A stretch of DNA of 64,000 nt from assembly GCF_041381155.1 (NCBI RefSeq), contig NC_091137.1, positions 19,885,655 through 19,949,654 on the forward strand. The letters run 5' to 3'. Of the stretch, positions 12,901 through 22,900 are shown one piece after another; position 1 is the stretch's first letter, and the number at the start of each line of letters is the position of its first letter. The stretch comes from Argopecten irradians (taxonomy: Eukaryota > Mollusca > Bivalvia > Pectinida > Pectinidae). The translations under genes and the position numbers were made by a program. Below the pieces are notes generated by a model. That model did no database searches. It was not told the origin of the DNA and was given only the letters and a program-made list of their open reading frames with translations.

Positions 12901-15900
12901 CAGAAGGCCTAGGGTACTGATTTTGGGCCTGTAGGATGCTGGGATGAAGGGCTACCAAGTTTGTTCAAATAAATGACCTTGACCTTCATTCAAGGTCACA
13001 GGGGTCAAATAGGCTAAAATCCTTTAAACAACTTCTTGTGAATAACTAAGAGGCCTAGAGACCTGATATTAGGCCTGTGGCATGCTGGGATGAAGGGCTA
13101 CCAAGTTTGTTCAAATGAATGACCTTGACCTTCATTCAAGGTCAAAGGGGTCAAATAGGCTAAAATCTTTAAACGACTTCTTCTCGAGAACCAGAAGGCC
13201 CAGGGTACTGATATTGGGCCTGTGACATGCTGGGATGAAGGGCTACCAAGTTTGTTCAAATAAATGACCTTGACCTTCATTCAGGGTCAAAGGGGTCAAA
13301 AAGGCTAAAATCTTTAAACGACTTCTTCTCAAGAACCAGAAGGCCCAGGGTACTGATATTGGGCCTGTGACTTGCTGGGATGAAGGGCTACCAAGTTTGT
13401 TCAAATGAATGACCTTGACCTTCATTCAAGGTCAAAGGGGTCAAATAGGCTAAAATCTTTAAACGACTTCTTCTCAAGAACCAGAAGGCCCAGGGTACTG
13501 ATATTGGGCCTGTGACATGCTGGGATGAAGGGCTACCAAGTTTGTTCAAATGAATGACCTTGACCTTCATTCAAGGTCAAAGGGGTCAAATAGGCTAAAA
13601 TCCTTTAAACAACTTCTTCTCAAGAACCAGAAGGCCTAGGGTACTGATTTTGGGCCTGTAGGATGCTGGGATGAAGGGCTACCAAGTTTGTTCAAATAAA
13701 TGACCTTGACCTTCATTCAAGGTCACAGGGGTCAAATAGGCTAAAATCCTTTAAACAACTTCTTGTGAATAACTAAGAGGCCTAGAGACCTGATATTAGG
13801 CCTGTGGCATGCTGGGATGAAGGGCTACCAAGTTTGTTCAAATGAATGACCTTGACCTTCATTCAAGGTCAAAGGGGTCAAATAGGCTAAAATCTTTAAA
13901 CGACTTCTTCTCGAGAACCAGAAGGCCCAGGGTACTGATATTGGGCCTGTGACATGCTGGGATGAAGGGCTACCAAGTTTGTTCAAATAAATGACCTTGA
14001 CCTTCATTCAGGGTCAAAGGGGTCAAAAAGGCTAAAATCTTTAAACGACTTCTTCTCAAGAACCAGAAGGCCCAGGGTACTGATATTGGGCCTGTGACTT
14101 GCTGGGATGAAGGGCTACCAAGTTTGTTCAAATGAATGACCTTGACCTTCATTCAAGGTCAAAGGGGTCAAATAGGCTAAAATCCTTTAAACAACTTCTT
14201 GTGAATAACTAAGAGGCCTAGAGACCTGATATTAGGCCTGTAGAATGCTGGGATGAAGGGCTACCAAGTTTGTTCAAATAAATGACCTTGACCTTCTTTC
14301 AAGGTCATAGGGGTCAAATAGGCTAAAATCTTTAAACGATTTCTTCTCAAGAACCAGAAGGCCTAGGGTACTGATATTGGGCCTGCAGGATGCATGGATG
14401 AAGGGCTACCAAGTCTGTTCAAATAAATGACCTATGACCTTCATTCAAGGTCACAGGGGTCAAATAGGCTAAAATCCTTTAAACAAGTTCTTGTGAATAA
14501 CTAAGAGGCCTAGAGACCTGATATTAGGCCTGTCGCATGCTGGGATGAAGGGCTACCAATTTTGTTCAAATGAATGACCTTGATCTTCATTCAAGGTCAT
14601 AGGGGTCAAATAGGCTAAAATCTTTAAACGACTATGTTGTATTGTACTATTAGTCAGATGACCGTTAAGGCCCATGGGCCTATTTTTCAATGTAGATTTT
14701 TTGTTTGATCAAATAACGTCCTATTAACAGCTATGGTCATGTAAGGACGGCCTCCCATGTATGCTGTGTTTTGCGTGTATGTTGTGCGAGGTTCGTGTTT
14801 TGGGAGACTGTGGTATATTGTCTTCTTGTATAGTGGAACTGTTGCCCTTTTTTAGTGCTATATCACTGAAGCATGCCGCCAAAGACACCAAGCAACACGC
14901 CCCACCCGGTCACATCATACTGAAACGGGCGAACAAGTCGTCCCACTCCCGTTATGCTGAGCGCTAAGTAGGAGCAGAAACTACCACTTTTATAGACTTT
15001 GGTGTGTCTCGGCCAGGGGACAGTACCCAGAGCCTTCCTCACAGGGGCGAGCTGTAGATATCAAATATATATGGCGATGGTGTTACTAAAGTCATTTTTA
15101 TTTTTTCCTATAAATAAGAATTTCCTTCTACATATGAGCGTTCTTTAAAAAAGATGTTTTGCTTTGCGCCATTAGTAAGACTTACATATATTTTATGAAA
15201 TCTTTACCATAATCTTAATGGTAAATGGTTTGATACCTGTATTAGTAACCATGCTTGTATCAAGCTTGTCCCTCTGGACACCACCATCTTCAGACTCCCT
15301 ATTAGCTTTTATCCTATCCTTTAGCTCTATGCTGGCGTCTTTGGTGAATCTTATATCCATTAGCGTGGCGAATAGGATGAACAGACCATAACTAGCGAAG
15401 AACAATCTAATTTAAAAAAAGAGCATTATGTCAATGATGTACTATACCATGTTTCATGAACAAAAACCCCATTGTATTATTAAAGATGCTCCACCGCTGA
15501 CAAATAGTATTTTTTCACTATCAAAAACAAGAGCAGACGATTTAGTATTTTTCATCAGTTACAAAAGTTACTTACTTTACACCATTACCACCGTTGAAAA
15601 ATTTGAGCTTCTCATTTTACTTCAAGTTAAAATTACAAAAAATAAGTAATTGCATCCCGAAAAAATTTCATGCCACTATATCCTATATGGAATGAAGTAC
15701 TGATTGCGCATGCACCAGAGGCAAAATAAATTATTTTCTATTATTTTTTGTATTAATTAGACATATATATACACGATTAAACACCAATTATTGTTCAAGT
15801 GAAGGATATCATTCACGCTCTGTCGGCGGTGGAGCATCTTTAAACTATTTGTTCATTTAAATTCAAATCTATGTCTGTTACTTTCCAAGATGAAAAAATA

Positions 15901-18364
15901 TGTCTTGTAGATCTATAAAGAGTTGAAAAGGTGTGGGCTCTCTTATGCTGGGACAAGTGATGTTTTTGTTAAATCCATAAATAATTGCTCGGAAGCAAAA
16001 CGATCATCAATAGGTCACACTGTTTAATTGGGGAAAAAACCTCGAATTCATTTTCATATCGGATTATTGGTCAATCACATATTAACATTCAGGATTTGGT
16101 GCGTCTCGTGTGAACCTTCTTGTGCCTATGACGTGATTCGTTGTCATGGTCAATTTCGCGCTATTGTTCCTTATCCTGTGTGTTTTTGTACTTCATATTT
16201 CTAACAAAACCTACCAGATTACCCTTATCCTAATGGATGTGACTAGATTCTTACTTACATGGACGCTATGGCCAGTGTGTCATAACGCGCAGTCTCGTGG
16301 CATGTCACATCACTAGTTAGGAGGGAAATATTCCCGAGAGGAGCCAGGACTAGGACTAAAGACGAAACATCATTTAAAACTTGTATTGATTTACACTTTA
16401 TCCAAAACAGTTGTCTGCAAGGCTAAAGTCAGTTTCGATAAGGGTTTTAAGAGTAATCACAACAATTATAAACTTTTCCTGTGCTGATTAAGATTCATTC
16501 CAATTCCTTATTTTATATATGTCCACTGACTCGTTTGTATACGTACATAAATCAACGAAGAACCTGACGTCATATCTATTGCACGAGTCTGGGACACAGA
16601 GACCGACTTCTGCTTCAATACTTTTAATGTCTGTTACGTTTATCTGTGAATGGAAACCATCAATCTGTAGACTTTAGATGTCAAGGTTTTACTATAGAGA
16701 ACATCTCTGTATCCCTTATGCGTTTGTTAAACATTCAAGAGCGTGTTGGAATCATTGTTACCATAACTTCCCTTATATTACCGTTCATTTTATACATTTA
16801 CTTAGAACTATATTTACGTGCTCATATGATAAATGAAATCGTATGACGTCTAATGCTACGTGTCATTTTCAAATAGTTTTGTGAAAAGAATTTTTTTTCG
16901 ATTAACCTTTGACGAAGCAAAAATATTTTCTAGATTTACCAGAATTTCATCTAGGGGTACTTTAGCTGTACAGTACTTCCCATCAAATGTCTTTGGACCC
17001 CGTCCCAATCCTTTTAATGACAGACACTCGTCAAAGGACCCAGTCCACTTCAGATTCCCCTGTAGTATCCCTGAAGGTGGCTTACCAAAGGCGTCTAGTA
17101 CTTAACGTGCAAAGATAGAAATATTGTATTATAAATCCATCATAGATAATGGAAAGTGTATTAATGAATTTGTTGGAATATGACGAAAATAACATGAACA
17201 ACTTGGTATTATATACATGATTCACTGGTGTCACATAGAAATTAACTCAGTTTTAAGAAGTGCTCCAGTGTTGTTAAGAATTATAAGGTTACATTTTATA
17301 CTTTAAGTAGTATCTACTACAAAGAACTTACACAAAACGCACAGAAGTTCAAAGCAATGTAAAATGGCTATACTTATAAACATATTTAAAACAAGTGGGT
17401 TTTTTTAAATCATCCACTTACATTCTAGGGCTGTAGTATTGTCTTTTGACAGTTCAGACAGGTGGTCCAGACACGTAGGAGAAAGCGGCGATAATTGTTT
17501 TATGATGAAGTCTGCAAATATGCTCTTTTGTTCCTCGGTAAGGTACCCCAGGATATCGTTGAAGTCTATAGATCCGCTGTTCCCGTACAATCTTCCTAGT
17601 TTCTTTACGATGTCAGGTGGTAGGGACATACCCCCCATACTGTCGAACAGGACCTGTAGGAAGGCGGTGTCGTTACCCTGGGCGTGTAGCAGAAGGGCAT
17701 CAACGACCTTCAAAATGACGTTCTCTTGGGAGAGAATGATGTTATTCGTCTGCATAAAGTTCGCTAACTGGCCCAGGGCACCATCTGCTGGTAGGATATT
17801 TTGGAAGACATTACTTGACTGTGATGGAAACTGTTCTGGTATACCGGTAGTGGTGTTATGTACAGGGTTGTCTTCAATGACATCAAAAGTTGCTGACCCG
17901 TTGCTTATATGTCTTGTTGGTAACGCCAATCGTTTGTAGGATGCTTTCGTGATTTTGTCAGATGTGCCATTCCATGACTTATGAAAGGCTACTGATGTAA
18001 ACAGATTTCCATGCGTGTCCATCTCTTTAGGTGTCGATGATTGGTGTTCAGGTCTGTTATTGACCAAATGTAAGAATGCTAAGGATGTCTTTCCTTTGAA
18101 AGGAGTAGCGGATGGTGATAACGAATCACTAACATTATGTAGTCTAACTATTGATGAAGACACATTTTTAAAGTGTGTCTGCCTCTCATTCATGGATACA
18201 TCACGTCCATGTGCACTCAGATACCGTATCAAATTCGCCTTACCGTTTGTAGGTCCTAAACTCACTGCATTAATCCCAATATAACAAATTGTAAAGTAAA
18301 ACAAACGGAACTGTCCGTTTATATTCATCCTTGGTAAGGAAGAGTCATAACGCTGTATCGACAC
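3942..18364 (-). CDS. nrf-6: NRF-6-like multi-pass membrane acyltransferase, 15 exons
   Basis: Nose-resistant-to-fluoxetine family protein: an extracellular NRF domain followed by an acyltransferase-3 membrane domain. Exons (minus strand, 5' to 3'): 18364-17422, 17100-16940, 16643-16547, 16355-16259, 15406-15237, 9123-8950, 8806-8710, 8390-8298, 7923-7758, 7425-7346, 7194-7078, 6885-6753, 5890-5704, 5391-5249, 4061-3942. All junctions are GT..AG, the phases agree throughout, and the product is about 925 residues. The stop is at 3944-3942. Family hallmarks are LLDAFGKPPSG, SFDECL, GLCVPDSCN, GIRFLSISWVILGHTF (His near residue 535), SVDTFFTLSG, WWRNLLYINNF, CMAWTWYLANDMQF and PLGRLTYCVYLVHP. 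An inner Met (18328) gives a better signal peptide (MNINGQFRLFYFTICYIG). The roughly 290 residues before the NRF core are long for the family and low in complexity. Family members are linked to lipid handling and drug response in nematodes; the substrate is unknown. Exon 4 could instead begin at 16349. Confidence 0.93.
4160..4938. mobile_element. TTAA-flanked non-autonomous DNA transposon (piggyBac-like target), in last nrf-6 intron
   Basis: Inverted ends AGGGACATGAACC (4160-4172) and its complement (4926-4938) extend to about 20 bp with one mismatch. Each end abuts TTAA (4156-4159 and 4939-4942). TTAA duplication is typical of piggyBac-type transposases. The 779-bp interior has no long open frame. 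It lies between the last two exons of the NRF-6-like gene without touching splice sites. Confidence 0.8.
6285..6518. repeat. Inverted repeat (foldback-like) in an nrf-6 intron
   Basis: The arm at 6285-6332 (TAGGCCTACATTAGTCCGC...) is matched in reverse complement by 6474-6518, about 45 bp with a few mismatches. The spacer of about 140 bp contains a second small palindrome, GTAGGCCA/TGGCCTAC (6394-6413). This is likely a small inverted-repeat element. The open frame across it on the minus strand is not needed by the NRF-6 reading frame. Confidence 0.65.
7676..7702. repeat. (TA)n microsatellite
   Basis: A run of alternating T and A of about 22 bases in an nrf-6 intron, just after exon 9 in transcript order. 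Confidence 0.8.
9566..14681. mobile_element. Pearl-type repetitive element with 34 tandem units of about 145 bp
   Basis: A head beginning TCATCTGACCCAAAGGGTC and a CCGTCC-rich tract lead into 34 tandem units (the motif GGGCTACCAA recurs about every 145 bp from 9750 to 14550). A unique tail ends in the palindrome AGGCCCATGGGCCT. Head, tandem core and hairpin tail match what I know of bivalve Pearl elements and of non-autonomous Helentron relatives. A perfect 23-bp direct repeat (ATTTTTCAATGTAG...) flanks it at 9543-9565 and 14682-14704, which looks like a target duplication and is not expected of a Helitron. The element fills most of nrf-6 intron 5. The many 60-residue antisense open frames in it are the same repeat read again and again, not genes. 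Confidence 0.85.
9690..14630. repeat. Tandem array, 34 x about 145 bp, with 727-bp higher-order duplication
   Basis: Two main unit types alternate. Type A has CGACTTCTTCTCAAGAACCA and GGGCCTGTGACATGC. Type B has CTTGTGAATAACTAAGAGG and GGCCTGTGGCATGC. Type B units sit near 9982, 10272, 11144, 11580, 12162, 12599, 13034, 13760, 14200 and 14490, always a multiple of about 145 apart. A five-unit block of about 727 bp is repeated (private variants near 13243 and 13970, and near 12919 and 13645), showing recent segmental duplication within the array. Confidence 0.9.
14703..15062. repeat. Dispersed repeat, copy 1 (shared with 42.4 kb)
   Basis: Starts TTTGATCAAATAACGTCC and runs through TATTAACAGC..GTCATGTAAGGAC and ATGCCGCC..AAGACACCAAGCAACAC to GACAGTACCCAGAGCCTTCC. 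The same order of blocks recurs at 42424-42965, where the copy is longer. I see no coding capacity or clear terminal repeats. A SINE or other non-autonomous element is likely. Confidence 0.75.
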
Positions 18365-19903
18365 TGGTCACCATTGCGAAACTCTCCGTCTGAATCACCA
18401 TGTAAACACCCGAGTATATTGTTATGATAGAACATTGTGCCGAGATAACATTGTGTGTACTACCCAGACTTTACGGTAACTGTTTCTACATTTTGAATCG
18501 CCATATTTTCATATATTGAAACTTTTGTGAGTACGCTGTTTTTATTCTTTTCATATGAAACCCACGGAGTTAATTAATATTTCCTTCTATTTACGGATCT
18601 GTTGATTTTCATTGTGTACTTATTTGTACTTGAGTATACATTTACACGTTATACTATCCTTTGGGATATCTACCAACTGTTCACTTTCATACGTTTGTGT
18701 ACGCATTAAGGGAATTGATATATCGATATACATGTATCATTCAGATAAGGCATGTATGGCGGATTTACTCTATTTTTATATAGATTAGAATGAAAAACAT
18801 ATTTAAAATGAATACAGTAAGTCTAAAATCAAACAGAATATCCTAGTTAATCTATGGATCAGCAACATGTTTACCTCAATATTATCTTCTACAAATTATG
18901 TAAATGTCAAATTATAACCTTGTGTTGTAATAGCTTGAAAATATTCAACAATGTTGCTAACTTCTATACACCCGATAATGATTGAAAGATTATCTTCATA
19001 AAAGAAGTAGTATGACTCTTAAATGAGAACAATGAGTTCTGAGAGCGTTTGCGTCCTCTGTTCAACGAAAACAGACAAAGTGCATTGCTGAAATATAGAC
19101 AAAATTTCCGTTCCATTACTATATTTTGATTATGTTTCCAATAAGGTTACACCCTTGCATGGATCACGATTGTGCGTTGTGGCCACGGTAACCGGGTGGT
19201 GAAGATGCCCCGACCTCCACCTCTGGATCCCGAGTTCGAATCCAATAAGCGGCAGTTGACAGGTGCTGACCACTGGTCGGTTCTCCAGCTTTTCTTTACC
19301 ATCTAAACCTGGTACGTTCTTAAAGAGCCTGTTAATAGAGAACGTCAAACCGTAGTATGACATCTAAAGTGACAATGAAGCGTTAGATGTGAAGATATGA
19401 CAACATCAAGTTGAGAATACTTGAGTAAAAGACCGTTTAAAGAAGTCGCTAATATAATGTAGGATGTTTAAAATGTAAATATGTTCATCGATTTAAATTA
19501 TTGATTTTGTAGTTCAAAGTAATAAAATAAGAATCTGATAGCGAATGTTAGAAATTTACTTTTTTTGCTGTACAATGTATTTCAACGGCGAATAATATCC
19601 TCATAATAGCCTTTAAACAAGTTCAAATACTTGAACGCACATCATTTTATGGAAAGAACTTATTGATGAACAAGGTGAGGGTCTCATGGGGAAAAAAGTA
19701 TAGAACCAGACGTTCTGGTGGAGCATGCGTCACCCATTTCATCCACAGTACCTATCATACAAAACCTGATATCGCTAATAAGTACAATGTATTATAACTA
19801 GCGACAAATCGTCACATTATATCTAATGCTATATCGGGAAGGTAACCTAAATCAGCAGTAGATAGATAGACTATCACATTATCAGTCAGTCTTCGCCCTG
19901 ACC
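18365..19903. promoter_or_regulatory. Bidirectional spacer between the nrf-6-like and sialic acid lyase genes
   Basis: About 1.5 kb separates the two head-to-head start codons. It must hold both 5' UTRs and promoters unless there are untranslated upstream exons. I could not place a TATA box with confidence. A SINE-like repeat occupies about 19175-19350. Confidence 0.45.
19175..19350 (+). mobile_element. tRNA-like SINE fragment
   Basis: GGTAACCGGGTGGTGAAG is followed about 40 bp later by a B-box-like GAGTTCGAATCC (19230-19241), the spacing of an internal polymerase III promoter. The cloverleaf is not intact. Downstream sequence (GGTGCTGACCACTGGTCGG) resembles a SINE body. It lies in the lyase/nrf-6 spacer. 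Confidence 0.5.
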
Positions 19904-22900
19904 ATGGCTAAGGTAAGATAAACATGTTTATGAAAGACCGGCAACTGCTTTTGCTTATACTTCAATGATAGGACAGAATATTCTTACGATTTTCGCTCAA
20001 AAACCATTTTGCTTATAATTTAATACAAGTATTCCCTATGAATAATCAGAATTTTGAATGTAAAAATTAGTATGGTCGTGTGCAACTTTATCAACATTAG
20101 AAGAGGTGCAATGTGTGTACTGTGTAATTATGTATAGATATGTTCCCAATTGTATAGCATATAGCAACATTTTTCATTAATGCTGGTATACGTAATGATA
20201 CAGTCACAGAGGGAGGCCCACTCCGAGTTATCTTTTTGTTTACTGATCATCTCGGGTAAAGTTAAAGTTTTGATAAGGATATTGGAAACGTCATTGTATT
20301 TAATGTAAATAACCCATTCTTTATCAAAGTATTGCATTGACTTTAAATGTATGTCACTGTGTCGATACGGCCTGTTACACTATATAGATCAGTTTTAAGA
20401 CAAAAGTCTGCAACGTTAAAAAAAACAAATAAGGATGTCATTATCATTCTTATATAAAGATAACAAATAAAAAGGTCACTTCATTTCGATAGCACAATTT
20501 TAAAAACAAAATATGTCAAGGACTATCAGATATAAAATTATAACAAGTGTCTTCTTTGATAAAGTGTCGCCTTGTAATCTACAGACACTTTCAGAACATT
20601 TTTTCAACAGTTTAAACAGCTTTCAGAATGCTGACGCAGAGATATTATAATAAAATTATATTAACGAAGAATCAAATTAAGGCTCTCCCATTTTTCTCCA
20701 CAGACAACAGATTATTGGGTAGAAGGCCTTGTAGCCGCCGTCTTTACACCATTTGATGACAAAAGGTAACAGAAACCCTTATGGAAGTAAACATCAAAAT
20801 ATTTGAAAGGTTTGTTGAAACATATGTGCTGATTTAATTAACTCAATTTGAATATAGACAAAGTTAAGTATTGACCTCGTCATTTATTGATATCAGCACG
20901 ATAATGGAGTTTATATCGTAATCCATTTGAAATGGGTATTGTTCAAAGTATGATAATATTTTTTTTACTTTAAAAGAAATTGCCGTATCAACTTAATTAA
21001 TTGCATTGCGTTGGTAAAATCCGATAAGTGCTAATACAATATTTGGTGCAGGTAGACCTATATAATGTAGTTAGCTGTTTTACCCTATAGGGAGTTGGAC
21101 CTGTCCAAGATAGAACCATATTGTGACCATCTGCTGAAGCACAACATTCGTCACATATACGGTAGGTTAGCCGTATCTGAAAAACTAAAACCGTGGATCA
21201 CAATATCCTTGATATTCAGTCATTCTTATTTTAGTTTTCTTCAGATATCAAATTATATATTTTCTCCAAAAACAATTTCCGCTTTTAGATGTACATCATT
21301 TATATGTTATCGGGGTTTTTAAAGTCGAAAACAAGTGAATTAGAAGAAAGATGATATCCAAGATGTAAATTGGAAATTAATTACATATACAATAAAACAA
21401 ATATCTATATTTGAATTATATTTAAATATGTAAGGGATTGAACAGGAATTATTTGATAGGTAGAAATACTAAGATACAGAACAAGTTATTTTCTTATTTT
21501 GATCATTCTTGACATGTGTTTTCCTTTTTCCCCGAAAGTTTATTCCATTACCATAGTACAGACAGATCACAATACGTCTTTTAAATGCATGTATATTGTA
21601 CGTCGTACACATAACAGCATTATTTTACAACATAACAAACAGAAACCCGCGAGGTATTTGGTTATTCTTTGGAACAAAAATCCATGATAAAGGTTGGAAG
21701 ATAACAAAATAGATAGAAGAGATTCCTTTTATTTTACAGTGAATGGGACTACAGGTGAAGGAAAGTCCTTAACCCTCCAGGAGAGGAAAACTGTTACTGA
21801 GAAATGGATCAGTGTCTCAAAGAAACGGTACGTTATAATAGTACCAGGGATAGTGCAACAAGTATTATCTATTGAGAGATTTTTGGTCTAGTTGTATTGT
21901 GCGGGCTTTTCTTTTGTTTTAACGAAGAAAACGCTTTCAAATGAAATACGAAATATATTTATATTGCCTACTTCGACTCCGAATTGTATAGGCCCTATAC
22001 AATGTATAAAACATGGGAACACCTGTCATTAATCTGTAGATATATAGAACAGTATTGTTACAACTCTTCTGATGAACTTGCAATAGTAGTTAATCAATTT
22101 TAAATGATCATTACGAATACCAACACATCGAAAACAACTACATGTACTTCTAATGTTTTTAATTTATTGTATCAATAAATTGGCTTGGGTATGTTTGGCT
22201 AGGCGATTGGGTGCCGTAGATCGTGAGTTCGAGGGCCGGATAGGGCACGAGTCGATGAATTGTCGTGCTTTGTTACATCTGTTTCTTTGATATTTAATTC
22301 ACTGTGTTGTTGATCAGTTGATCCAAAGATCATGTCAGCATATCGAACCGACTATCACTTCGTCATAGCAACATCCTTTTGGGGGATGGGGATGTGGCGC
22401 AGTGGTAGAAGGCGCAGATATGTTTGGCTAGCTATAGGCGAGTGCCGTAGATCGTGAGTTCGAGTCCCGGATAAGGCACGAGTCAATAAATTGTTAAATT
22501 GTGTTTCTTATTTTATATTTATATTTTCATTATATTGAATCCAATTCAACAACTTCGTTTATAATGTTTTGATTTATGGTATCTAATATATACAGTGGGA
22601 GTTTTCAAATCTATCTAAAGACCTCTCCTGATACAATTTTACAACAAACATAATACTTAAAATTACAATATAGGTTTTTAGAAGAGAAGAGCAGTTATAA
22701 TGTTAATCCAACAAGAGCGTTATTAGTTTTATTAGAAATTCCAAAAAGTGTCCGTATACAGTAAACATTTTTGAAGATGTATTGCATTGGTTAATCACAA
22801 AGAGTGAAGCTATTGTCTTGCGTATGTATCATCAGCTCTATCTTACCAACAGGATTTCAGTAATGGTCCATGTGGGTTGTATGAACATGATAGACAGTGT

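Noticed and set aside
10044-14152. Many near-identical 60-residue minus-strand open frames
   Set aside because: They are the 145-bp tandem repeat read in the same frame each time. The unit is not a multiple of three and the frames cannot join, so they are not a gene family.
9690-14630. CRISPR-like regular repeats
   Set aside because: The units are contiguous, about 145 bp, with no unique spacers, in a eukaryotic intron.
15208-15236. Alternative exon 5 donor ATG|GTAAAG of the nrf-6-like gene
   Set aside because: It would put exon 6 out of phase. The donor ACAG|GTATCA at 15237 restores the frame and the expected family sequence.
17439-17939. 166-residue plus-strand frame
   Set aside because: It is the antisense shadow of the long first exon of the NRF-6-like gene.
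22384-22480. Functional tRNA gene
   Set aside because: A- and B-box-like motifs are present but the stems do not pair, and a second partial copy lies nearby; a tRNA-derived SINE fits better.
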